From Chryseobacterium gleum (GTDB lineage: Bacteria > Bacteroidota > Bacteroidia > Flavobacteriales_D > Sanyastnellaceae), in assembly GCA_945881835.1 (NCBI GenBank), contig CAMCVP010000001.1, forward strand, positions 600,761 through 664,760: a stretch of 64,000 nt of DNA. The letters run 5' to 3'. Below are positions 29,201 through 35,903 of the stretch, one piece after another. Positions within the stretch are counted from its first letter, which is position 1. Every line of letters begins with the position of its first letter. A model generated the notes under the pieces. That model was given only the letters and a program-made list of their open reading frames with translations. It was not told where the DNA came from and ran no database searches. A program made the translations under genes and the position numbers.

Positions 29201-30605
29201 CTTCGGTACGTATATTATCACTGATGTGCCTGCTACACTTGGTGCATTCGGAACCGATGTAACGTTCACTTCAACCTACACCAATGGATTCTCTGGATTC
29301 GGTATGGGTATTTACAATTCTGCACCGGTTGCACCAGTTGCGAGCTTTACCGCTCCAACTTCAGCTTGTGTGAACACAACGGTGTCTTTCACGAATACTT
29401 CAACTGGAACTCCAACAACGTACTTGTGGAATTTCGGTGACGGTCAAACTTCGAACTTGGCGAACCCAACGCATACGTATGCAACATCAGGTTCTTTCAC
29501 TGTAACATTAACGGTGACGAATGCGGCTGGAAATAATACCACCACATCTACAGTGGTTATTCAAGCAGCAGTGACCTATTACGCAGATGCAGATGGCGAC
29601 GGATTTGGTAACAGTGCAGTTACTCAAACCGGATGCGTTGCTCCAGCGGGATATGTTGCCTTGAATACAGACTGTAATGATGCTGCGGCTGGAATTAATC
29701 CTGGTGCAACTGAGATTTGCAATGCGGCCGATGAAAACTGCAATGCTTTAATCGATGAAGGAATTGCTACCAATGTGTACTACGCAGATATAGACGGCGA
29801 TGGCTTCGGTAATCCGAATTCATCAGTTAGCAATTGCGCTCAACCAGTAGGTTACATTTCAAACAACACAGACTGCGCGGATAATTCAGCATCGGTGAAT
29901 ACGAATGCTGTTGAATTGTGTAACAACAACATAGATGATAATTGCAATGGATTAATCGACGATGCGAACGGAGTTACCACGCAACAGAACATCATCTTGT
30001 GTGATGGAGAGTTCGTAGTGGTGGGAAGTAATACCTACACAACTCCAGGTTTTTATACCGATGTTTTGGTTTCAGCAAACGGATGTGATAGCACGGTGAC
30101 AACGCTTTTAGAAGTGATTCCTTATCCTAATGTTACCTTGACATCCTCTGCAGATACATTGTGTTCAAACTTTTTGGATATTGCTCAATTGACGGGAACA
30201 CCTGCGGGTGGTGTGTTCGGTGCGCCAGCGAGTGCAACCGGAGAAGTTAATTCAGCAACTATCGGAGACGGAGTTTATGACATTACTTACACCTACGATG
30301 TAAACGGATGTGCAACAACTAGCACGGTAACTGTTGTTGTTCAAATATGCGGTGGAGTAGAAGAGAACAGTTTGTCAATGGTTGTGGCTTATCCTTCTCC
30401 CGCAAACGAAAACATTTCGTTTAAAGGACTTGAGTTAGGTGCACCTATTCAGTTGTTCGACGCTACAGGAAAACTCGTTTACAGTTCGAAAGTAAACAGA
30501 GAGGTGGTGACTCTAAACGTGAAAAATTACGCGGAAGGAGTTTATACGTTGAAATCTGAAAAGGCTGGAAAAGTAGGAAGCGTAAGCTTCTTAGTGAAAC
30601 ATTAA
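26274..30605 (+). CDS. Large T9SS-secreted multidomain protein (Calx-beta, PKD, MopE-type repeats)
   Basis: About 1440 residues, surface or extracellular. A signal peptide precedes NAQ near residue 32; a GTG at 26310 would give a tidier one (VRKLYTTAFLFSAFLGMNAQ), and the frame extends to a TTG at 26262. Domains in order: N-terminal 500-residue region of unknown fold, Calx-beta-like repeat (about 545-665, ending VVTINDDDA), a jelly-roll 'choice-of-anchor' type region (about 675-840), a PKD domain (about 1020-1090, YLWNFGDGQTSNLANPTHTY), two MopE-type putative metal-binding repeats (YYADADGDGFGN and YYADIDGDGFGN with CNG/DDNCN), and a type A T9SS sorting domain in the last 80 residues. Role: adhesion or matrix binding, by inference. 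Confidence 0.85.
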   Translation: MLLNYLVENFYCVRKLYTTAFLFSAFLGMNAQEKQLSIKLNPDVIQVEYLGETVALRDFVADPNFPNEITKENKIGYHPKKRWSLYLEINPNALPKGMDPALQSEYPHPATDDRGLTLSFNGIGNTNVSPADPSVDVGPNHVIQMINGGSGAYFKIWNKLGTQVQAQNYFDTFFGQPGGAGDPIVMYDEIANRWFMSEFTATGNKFSIVVSSTPDPLGTWYKYTFTAPNFPDYPKYAVWNNAYIITSNENSPAVYAIDRTTMLAGGTSTTAQRFTLNSFGTIGFQAATPVSLNGTTLPPTGTPAYVMRMRDDSWGATSDALEMWAFNINWTTPANTTLTQVATLPIAAFNSSLCGYTSFACVPQPNSATTLDPLREVLMNRIHYRNFGTHESIVCCHAADVDGNDKAGIRWYELRRTGGTAGTWSIYQQATYSPDANHRWMASIGISASGNIGLAYNVSSSTVFPSLRYTGRRACDPLNTMTEPETVIVAGTASNNSNRYGDYNAMGLDPVDGETFWFTGMYNPAANWSTRIAAFTIPGCAATVQFSNNTASVNESAANVNNNCLDYTVLNIPISIGVTPTQTTTATVNITGGTATNNVDYVVATPLVTFNSTTTTGNIVIHVYNDDYIEGNETITLGYTLNANGGNAQAGTLNQTVVVTINDDDAAPSGVTVPTTVFTQNFNTGLAPFTTVNPSGNTPWQVGLTAAASTGPYTVPTTNTTQFAWINDDACNCTQANVDLKSAVFSLVGYTGASLTFDAFFLGNTYQNVTESASVKISTNGGTTFTNIFTLPGNTAWAPYTVDLTPYAGNANVMVAFNYGDGGGYLYGCSIDNVVVTGQAAAGIQTAVNTAAPDQAYLGPNGAVYFFDPTTAKVMMKIQNNSSFDYGCVDVMVDRQGTTPTTAAFTTNNTADYLMSKTFKVVPTNNSAMGNYTITLYYKENEVAAWETATGNSRNNIEMIKVNGNASSIAAVTPANFGTYIITDVPATLGAFGTDVTFTSTYTNGFSGFGMGIYNSAPVAPVASFTAPTSACVNTTVSFTNTSTGTPTTYLWNFGDGQTSNLANPTHTYATSGSFTVTLTVTNAAGNNTTTSTVVIQAAVTYYADADGDGFGNSAVTQTGCVAPAGYVALNTDCNDAAAGINPGATEICNAADENCNALIDEGIATNVYYADIDGDGFGNPNSSVSNCAQPVGYISNNTDCADNSASVNTNAVELCNNNIDDNCNGLIDDANGVTTQQNIILCDGEFVVVGSNTYTTPGFYTDVLVSANGCDSTVTTLLEVIPYPNVTLTSSADTLCSNFLDIAQLTGTPAGGVFGAPASATGEVNSATIGDGVYDITYTYDVNGCATTSTVTVVVQICGGVEENSLSMVVAYPSPANENISFKGLELGAPIQLFDATGKLVYSSKVNREVVTLNVKNYAEGVYTLKSEKAGKVGSVSFLVKH

Positions 30606-30611
30606 TACTGT

Positions 30612-31517
30612 TTATTGCCCTAGGGCTTGAACAACACTTTGCAAATGCGTTGCAGTAGTCTGAATAGATTGTTGCAACGCATTTGCTTCTTTCTGCTGTG
30701 CCTTAACAGCAGTCTCTGTATCGGTTACAACTTTCCAATCGTTGCTGCACGAATAAATTTTCGTCTTGCCTTGTGTGCCGGTTTTAAATGCAGATACAGC
30801 CATTTGAAGATTCATTTTAATGCGACTGATTTGTGTAACATCGGTATTGATCTTTTGAAGGTCAGTGCTTAATTCTTTGCATAGCGCGGGTTTAGTCGTT
30901 GAGTATTTCGCAATCAATTCTGCAACTTGTTTTTGATATTGCGTGAGTTGATTTCCGACTTCCTTTTGATTTACAGTCAAATCTGAAATGGCTTTTTCGA
31001 ATTGTGTTGTGTATTGTGCGACATCGCAAAGTTGAATCGTCGGAACAATACTCTTAGTCACAAACGCATTGAAAGCAGTTGCATTTTCCACAACAGCGTT
31101 TCCATCGTTTTGAATATTCTCGAGGGTGGATTTCAACGCAACTTTAGCGTCTTTTACCTTCTCCCATTCAGGAGTTCCAGATTGAATTTTATCTTTTCCT
31201 TTCGTATAATCTTTAAACTGAACGTAAATCTGATTTACAAACATTCGCTTTTCACCAATGGCTTTCATTTCAGCATTAATACCTGTTAGCATCTCATAGG
31301 CTCGAATGAAGTCAGGAGATTTTTGGTCGCACTGAATTTCGTTGAATTCCTTTTCCATTGTTGCCACTTGGCCGTCGAGCTTTTGAATGGTGGCATTTAC
31401 TTGATCAACAGTAGATTTTAAACTTGAATCTACTTCAGAAGTTGTATAATAAACGCTGCAGCTTGAAAGAGAAAAAACAAGTGCACTAACCGTTAAAAGA
31501 GTCGCTTTTAATTTCAT
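30612..31517 (-). CDS. Predicted lipoprotein with coiled-coil content, function unknown
   Basis: 301 residues from MKLKATLLTVSALVFSLSSC, a lipoprotein signal with the lipobox Cys at residue 20; an upstream in-frame start at 31568 gives an unlikely N-terminus. The mature part is almost entirely helical with repeated heptad-like stretches (STVDQVNATIQKLDGQVATM, QLTQYQKQVAELIAKY) and three further Cys (QCDQ, LCDV, LCKEL). Probably a periplasmic or outer-membrane-anchored coiled-coil protein. No family recognised. Convergent with the preceding T9SS gene, 6 nt between stops. Confidence 0.78.
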   Translation of the reverse strand: MKLKATLLTVSALVFSLSSCSVYYTTSEVDSSLKSTVDQVNATIQKLDGQVATMEKEFNEIQCDQKSPDFIRAYEMLTGINAEMKAIGEKRMFVNQIYVQFKDYTKGKDKIQSGTPEWEKVKDAKVALKSTLENIQNDGNAVVENATAFNAFVTKSIVPTIQLCDVAQYTTQFEKAISDLTVNQKEVGNQLTQYQKQVAELIAKYSTTKPALCKELSTDLQKINTDVTQISRIKMNLQMAVSAFKTGTQGKTKIYSCSNDWKVVTDTETAVKAQQKEANALQQSIQTTATHLQSVVQALGQ

Positions 31518-31589
31518 AGGAATGTAATTATTTGGTGAAAGTAGGGAAAAAAGGAACTGATGTTCCATCTCGATGATTTCAAAATCCCG

Positions 31590-31636
31590 TACTTTTAATC
31601 TTCTTAAATCACAACCAGTTAATAATTATTAGCGAA
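31590..31636 (+). promoter_or_regulatory. Promoter region duplicated upstream of two secreted-protein genes (copy 1)
   Basis: A TACTTTTAATC word at 31590-31600 lies 46 nt before ATG 31636. The same word lies 44 nt before ATG 33978, followed by a similar leader (ACCA..., then CGAATGAA at the start) and a related signal peptide. TACTTTTA is one base from the TAnnTTTG consensus. Confidence 0.45.
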
Positions 31637-32838
31637 TGAATCTTCTTATTTTTCAGTGTTTCCGCATCATCAGAATAGTTGTATTGTTTTTACTATTGGC
31701 ATGTGGTTCATTGCAAGCCACTTCGCAAAACTTAACTAACCCACCAGTTCCGGCGGTGGGGCCTATTATCGGTTCAGATACAGTATGCTACAATATTATT
31801 TGGCCAAATGTTATTCCTCCTGAAATTTATTCAGTCCCTGACTTGGGAGAAGGGTGGAGCTACCAATGGCAATCAGCAGGAAATATAATATCTGCTCAAG
31901 GAAACGACACTATTTATGTAGATTGGACAAATAACCCAACGGCTCCGAGCGGTTTCGTTCCGAACGCGGTTAGTGTCATTGCCATAGATCCGAATGGAAG
32001 CGTTAGTCCACAGGCTTCATTTGATATAACTATATTTTACACATTTCCAACGATAACACCAATAGGACCTTTATGTGTGCAAGGTGAATGCGTTACCTTA
32101 GAAGCAACGCCAGCTGGCGGTGTATTCAGCGGTGATGGTGTTACAGGAAATCAATTTTGTCCGCAGCAAACAAATACGTTTTCATTACTGCCATACAATA
32201 ATGTTGTCCACTACACCTATACTCAAAGCGGTTGTTCTTTTTCAACATATCTACCAAATGTCTTGGTTTATTCATTTCAAGAAATTAGTAATATCGTTGT
32301 TCAGAATTTGTCACAATCATACCTGCCGAACGGTGAAACGCTTGAAGTGTGTGAAGGAGATTCAGTACACAGAGTATACGGAGTAGCTGCGAGCTTCCAA
32401 GGGACTAATGAATGGACAGTCGCAGGCAATACAACACAATCACCAACGCTAGATATGTATTGGAATCAATGGAATGAGCCGGGTGTCTATACAATCAGTG
32501 TTGTTAGATTAAATAATCAATCGCTTGCGCAAGGAGGAAATGGCTGCCCAGCCGAGCCGAGAACCACAACGGTTACAATAGAATGCCCTGTCTTTATCAG
32601 CGAATTATTCAACGAAGTGAATGTTTGGCCTAATCCAGTTAACGACATAATCAATTTCAACGCGCCTTCTAATTCAGGAATAGTGAGAATCTATGCTGTA
32701 GACGGAACCTGTGTATACGAGACGAATTACATGAGCAGCATTTTTAATATAGACTCAGACTTTCTTGCAGAGGGAACCTATGTCATTACTATAACAGATC
32801 AAAGCGGAATGTTTTGTTCAAGAAAAATAATTAAATAA
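31636..32838 (+). CDS. T9SS-secreted protein with type A sorting domain
   Basis: 400 residues. Signal peptide to about residue 31 (hydrophobic core IRIVVLFLLLACGSLQ, then ATSQ). The mature part is Pro/Ser/Thr/Asn-rich with Ig/PKD-like beta segments and paired Cys (VCYN, LCVQGEC, CEGDS, ECPVF). The last 80 residues form a T9SS type A sorting domain (VWPNPVNDIINF..., ending CSRKIIK). Surface-displayed or released; no catalytic domain recognised. Its first 130 bp, including the promoter and signal peptide, resemble those of the GH109-like gene at 33978. Confidence 0.82.
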   Translation: MNLLIFQCFRIIRIVVLFLLLACGSLQATSQNLTNPPVPAVGPIIGSDTVCYNIIWPNVIPPEIYSVPDLGEGWSYQWQSAGNIISAQGNDTIYVDWTNNPTAPSGFVPNAVSVIAIDPNGSVSPQASFDITIFYTFPTITPIGPLCVQGECVTLEATPAGGVFSGDGVTGNQFCPQQTNTFSLLPYNNVVHYTYTQSGCSFSTYLPNVLVYSFQEISNIVVQNLSQSYLPNGETLEVCEGDSVHRVYGVAASFQGTNEWTVAGNTTQSPTLDMYWNQWNEPGVYTISVVRLNNQSLAQGGNGCPAEPRTTTVTIECPVFISELFNEVNVWPNPVNDIINFNAPSNSGIVRIYAVDGTCVYETNYMSSIFNIDSDFLAEGTYVITITDQSGMFCSRKIIK

Positions 32839-32897
32839 GAGGAAGAGCAATTTCTATTGGCAAACGAATGTCAATCACGACGATTGATTTATTTGTT

Positions 32898-33032
32898 TTA
32901 ATCCATGAAATTCTTCAGGATTCGCTGCCGGTCCTCTACTTCCTTTTCGTTTTTATGATAGAGCTCAATCAAGGTTATTGATCGTTTTTCAGGGTGCCAA
33001 GCATATACGAGAATCTCAATCTTCTTTATCAT
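32898..33032 (-). CDS. Possible 44-residue protein overlapping the end of the XRE/Panacea gene
   Basis: A 45-codon frame starting MIKKIEILVYAW and ending ILKNFMD. Its ATG overlaps the end of the Panacea-domain reading frame by 17 nt, in the normal arrangement of a translationally coupled operon partner. It is charged and soluble; no domain can be named at this length. Panacea (DUF4065) antitoxins are usually next to their toxin, and this is the only reading frame in that position, but it may be a remnant. No other gene fits in 32839-33015. Confidence 0.4.
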   Translation of the reverse strand: MIKKIEILVYAWHPEKRSITLIELYHKNEKEVEDRQRILKNFMD

Positions 33033-33285
33033 CTGTATAAGTTCTTACGGAATGAAAATCCCTACGATAGAAGGCTAGATTGTAACTTATGAGATTTCCG
33101 GTTTCGGTGACCTTAAGCGGAATGTCACCCATGAGGTATTCAGAGATTTTCTGAGCAGACCATCCTTGGAATGAACTTACGACCTGCTGAGTAATTTCGA
33201 GTTCTGCAGCATTGAGGCATTTCAGATTCAAGGAAGAAAGTGCAAGAAGTTTTTTTTTCTTTTTTCTGATCTTTTTGAATTTCAA
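33016..33285 (-). pseudogene. C-terminal half of the Panacea (DUF4065) antitoxin-like gene, out of frame
   Basis: This frame encodes, from the A-run onward, a segment with AAELEITQQVVSSFQGWSAQKISEYL and GNLISYNLAFYRRDF. It has the look of the end of a DUF4065/SocA-like domain, whose start is at the end of the frame 33140-33817. The two frames overlap through minus-strand A6-G-A9 (33250-33265), and this one is one base further on, so loss of one A (or gain of two) would fuse them into one protein of about 265 residues. Either the gene is broken, the A-run is miscounted, or polymerase slippage joins the halves. Confidence 0.6.
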
Positions 33286-33817
33286 TTCGAATGAGATTCT
33301 TGTTTTTAATGAGCGCAGATATTACCTGTTGGAAATTTTCAATTCGAACGTTATTGTTCATTTTGAAATAGCTGGAACCACTCAATTGCTCTTCGTAGAT
33401 TTCATAATAATTGAAATCACAGAAGTACATAAGCTTAGGGATTTCTTTTTCTGTAATGTTCATATTCCCCGCGGTCTGCTGAAGTAAGTATAGAAGCAAT
33501 GCGATTTGTTTTTGTTGTTTAAGAATGGGCTCAGAAATACGTGCGGTCCCATATTCCGCTTCTCGCTCATTGACCATACTTTGAATGGATGTTTCATCAT
33601 ACGTCGATAAGAAGAAGTAATCCATTGGCACTTCTAAGATCTCGGAAATATTGAACAGCTCGCTTGCAGAGAGTCCTCTCTGACCACTTTCAATTTTCAC
33701 AAGTGCAGATCGCGATAGGCCCATATGATGAGCAAGTAGCTCCTGCGTCATTCCTTTGCTTTTGCGAGCTTGAGATAGGCGAATGCCAATGTGTTTGTTG
33801 TTAGGATTGAATTCCAT
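33140..33817 (-). CDS. XRE-family HTH regulator with Panacea/DUF4065-type domain (frameshifted before its C-terminus)
   Basis: 225 residues as read. Residues 8-66 are an XRE helix-turn-helix (IGIRLSQARKSKGMTQELLAHHMGLSRSALVKIESGQRGLS). From about residue 105 follows the beginning of a Panacea/SocA-like DUF4065 domain (PKLMYFCDFNYYEIYEEQLSGSSYFKM...). After the A-run near residue 185 the frame becomes an unrelated tail (TSCTFFLESEMPQCC...) and the true continuation is in another frame. HTH-Panacea proteins are known as antitoxins of toxin-antitoxin pairs and as phage-linked regulators. Two TTTAATGTT words upstream may be its operator. Confidence 0.75.
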   Translation of the reverse strand: MEFNPNNKHIGIRLSQARKSKGMTQELLAHHMGLSRSALVKIESGQRGLSASELFNISEILEVPMDYFFLSTYDETSIQSMVNEREAEYGTARISEPILKQQKQIALLLYLLQQTAGNMNITEKEIPKLMYFCDFNYYEIYEEQLSGSSYFKMNNNVRIENFQQVISALIKNKNLIRIEIQKDQKKEKKTSCTFFLESEMPQCCRTRNYSAGRKFIPRMVCSENL

Positions 33818-33822
33818 TATGA

Positions 33823-33867
33823 TTTAATGTTTCGCTATAAGGTGCAAATACAAAACATTTTAATGTT
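33823..33867. promoter_or_regulatory. Candidate operator upstream of the XRE gene
   Basis: TTTAATGTT occurs at 33823-33831 and again at 33859-33867; the second copy is part of the short palindrome AACATT-TT-AATGTT. The 36-nt spacing (between 3 and 4 helical turns) and position before an XRE gene suggest autoregulation. Confidence 0.3.
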
Positions 33868-33933
33868 CTGTAAAAGAACTTTTGTGTAAGGCTATTAACA
33901 TTCCTTAATCAGCCAAGAATTAAGAATTTTTCT

Positions 33934-33978
33934 TACTTTTAATCGCCTTCAACCAAAACCAATTCATACCTAGTCGAA
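33934..33978 (+). promoter_or_regulatory. Promoter region duplicated upstream of two secreted-protein genes (copy 2)
   Basis: TACTTTTAATC at 33934-33944 and a leader ending CGAATGAA, matching the region before ATG 31636 in order and spacing. Confidence 0.45.
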
Positions 33979-35375
33979 TGAAATCTTTTACTCTATCGTC
34001 ATTCAATATCATTAGAACACTTGCCTTGTTTGTCCTATTTACAAGCGCTTCATTGCATGCGTCCTCGCAAACAATAAAAACCAAAACCCCCAAACGCCCG
34101 AAAGGACAGCAAGATGTCATTCGTCTCGCTTGTCCTGCAATTCCTAAAGTGCGCGTTGCTTTTATAGGCCTTGGCATGCGAGGTTCGGAAGCGGTAAGTC
34201 GTATGACTTACATAGACGGAGTTGAAATCGTTGCGTTGTGCGATATGGTTGAAAAAAATGCGAGGGAGTGCAATGAGACCTTGAAAGAACGAGGTTTTCC
34301 TGCAGCGCAAGAATTTATTGGTGAAGATGCTTGGAAGAAAGTAACGGCTTTGCCGAACGTAGATTTAATATACATCTGTACCGATTGGCTAAACCACGCC
34401 AAGATGAGTGTTCAAGCCATGAAAGATGGAAAGCATGTGGTTGTGGAAGTTCCTGGCGCATTAACCATGAATGAAATTTGGGAGTTGATCAACACTTCCG
34501 AGCAAACGCGTAAACACTGCATGATGCTCGAGAACTGTGTTTACGACTTCTTCGAATTAACATCGTTGAACATGGCTCAGCAAGGGCTCTTTGGAGAAAT
34601 TCTTCATGCGGAAGGTTCATACATTCACAACCTTGAACCGTTCTGGAAATACTATTGGAACAATTGGCGATTGGATTACAACCAACATCACAGAGGAGAC
34701 ATTTATCCAACACACGGCATGGGGCCGGCTTGCTTCGCCTTAAACATTCATCGCGGAGATAAAATGAATTACCTCGTTTCCATGGACACGAAAGTGGTGA
34801 ATATTCCTGCCCACATTAAGCAAACAACAAACACAGAATTGATCGATTTCAAGAACGGTGATCACACCACAACCATGATTCGCACCGAGATGGGAAAGAC
34901 CATCGAGATACAGCACAACGTTGCAACGCCACGCCCATACACACGCATGTATCAACTCACCGGAACAAAAGGATTCGCAAATAAATATCCGGTTGAAGGG
35001 TATGCACTCGATTCGAAAATGCTTGCCGAAGATTTGAATCCGCGTCATCTAAAATTTACTGCGCATGATTATGTTTCAGATGGAATGAGAGATTCAATTA
35101 TGTTGAAGTACAAGCATCCGATTGTCATTGACATTGAAGAGAAAGCGAAAGAAGTTGGCGGACATGGCGGAATGGACTACATCATGGATTACAGATTGAT
35201 CTATTGCCTTCACAACGGATTGCCTTTGGACATGGACGTTTACGATTTAGCAGAATGGTCATGTTTAGGCCCACTCACTGAAATTTCATTGAACAACAAT
35301 TCCGCTCCAGTTGAAATTCCAGACTTCACTAGAGGAAGTTGGAATAAACTCAAGAAGGTCGAATTCGCGAAATAG
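33978..35375 (+). CDS. Secreted Gfo/Idh/MocA-family protein, GH109 alpha-N-acetylgalactosaminidase-like
   Basis: 465 residues. Signal peptide to about residue 31 (IIRTLALFVLFTSASLHASSQ). A Rossmann fold follows (KVRVAFIGLGMRGSEAV, about 56-72), then YICTDWLNHAKMSVQAMKDGKHVVVEVPGA and the family-specific HNLEPFWKYYWNNWRLDYNQ and RGDIYPTHGMGPACFALNIHRGD. This combination is that of the GH109 enzymes, which use tightly bound NAD+ in a redox-assisted hydrolysis of alpha-linked GalNAc. Export by a Sec signal fits a periplasmic glycan- or glycoprotein-degrading role. Not in a polysaccharide-utilisation cluster. It is followed by a terminator shared with the tmRNA. Confidence 0.85.
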   Translation: MKSFTLSSFNIIRTLALFVLFTSASLHASSQTIKTKTPKRPKGQQDVIRLACPAIPKVRVAFIGLGMRGSEAVSRMTYIDGVEIVALCDMVEKNARECNETLKERGFPAAQEFIGEDAWKKVTALPNVDLIYICTDWLNHAKMSVQAMKDGKHVVVEVPGALTMNEIWELINTSEQTRKHCMMLENCVYDFFELTSLNMAQQGLFGEILHAEGSYIHNLEPFWKYYWNNWRLDYNQHHRGDIYPTHGMGPACFALNIHRGDKMNYLVSMDTKVVNIPAHIKQTTNTELIDFKNGDHTTTMIRTEMGKTIEIQHNVATPRPYTRMYQLTGTKGFANKYPVEGYALDSKMLAEDLNPRHLKFTAHDYVSDGMRDSIMLKYKHPIVIDIEEKAKEVGGHGGMDYIMDYRLIYCLHNGLPLDMDVYDLAEWSCLGPLTEISLNNNSAPVEIPDFTRGSWNKLKKVEFAK

Positions 35376-35383
35376 GTAAAAGA

Positions 35384-35409
35384 AAAAGCCTCGATCTCTC
35401 GAGGCTTTT
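35384..35409. terminator. Bidirectional terminator of the GH109-like gene and the tmRNA gene
   Basis: AAAAGCCTCGA - TCTC - TCGAGGCTTTT, an 11-bp stem with T-runs on both strands; 5 nt from the mature tmRNA 3' end. Confidence 0.9.
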
Positions 35410-35414
35410 CTTTG

Positions 35415-35807
35415 TGGACCCGGCGGGGTTCGAACCCGCGTCCAAACAAGGAATCAAAAGGGTTTCTACATGCTTAGTTATTTAGTGGTTTTCGACAAGA
35501 CGCAGGTTAATAACATCCAAAATCTTGCTTATCCTGTGTTTTTAACCTCCGACTACAGAATTTGTCTTTGGCGATCTCCCTTCGGCGAAGCCTCATTACC
35601 AACTACCAGGAGCGGGGTCGTTGGCGAGACTTACTTGTCTAACTCCTTGAGCTAGATTAAGCGTAATCACATACAGTGATTAGGCAGCAAGTGCGTATGA
35701 ATTGTTGTCAGTTATGACTGATACCCCGAGATTTAAGAGCGAGAATACCAAGCGCTCTGCATGCTTACAAATTGCTTCTTCTTGCTGTCAAATCCAAGGT
35801 CGGGCCC
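35415..35807 (-). ncRNA. ssrA: Transfer-messenger RNA (tmRNA)
   Basis: Rescues stalled ribosomes with SmpB. On the minus strand the 5' end GGGCCCG pairs with the 3' end CGGGTCC; the T arm GGTTCGAACCC is present before the 3' end, and the 5' tRNA-like part reads GACCTTGGATTTGACAGC. The coding stretch ends with codons for NSYALAA followed by TAA (stop at 35680-35682); if the AGTC motif precedes the resume codon as usual, the tag is ITDNNSYALAA (35680-35715) with ATA as resume codon. The discriminator A is followed by CAA, so the terminal CCA appears not to be encoded. About 393 nt, a normal length. Confidence 0.93.
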
Positions 35808-35832
35808 TAAACAGTACCACAGAATTGCACTG

Positions 35833-35840
35833 CAAAATTA
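35833..35840 (-). promoter_or_regulatory. Predicted -7 promoter box of ssrA
   Basis: Minus-strand TAATTTTG, exact consensus, 25 nt upstream of the mature tmRNA 5' end. Confidence 0.55.
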
Positions 35841-35876
35841 GTCTATTTCAAAGGCGATAGCAAGGAACTTGCAACT

Positions 35877-35884
35877 TATCTTCG
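35877..35884 (+). promoter_or_regulatory. Predicted -7 promoter box of the saccharopine dehydrogenase-like gene
   Basis: TATCTTCG, one base from consensus, 19 nt before ATG 35904, the same distance seen for other leadered genes here. Confidence 0.45.
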
Positions 35885-35903
35885 CAATCCCATTTTCAAT
35901 GAA

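Noticed and set aside
30617..30626. GCCCTAGGGC palindrome as a terminator
   Set aside because: It lies within the last codons of the lipoprotein gene (ALGQ), is only 10 bp without a loop and has no T-tract.
35470..35655. 61-codon open frame antisense to ssrA
   Set aside because: Lies entirely within the tmRNA gene on the opposite strand; the tmRNA explains the sequence.
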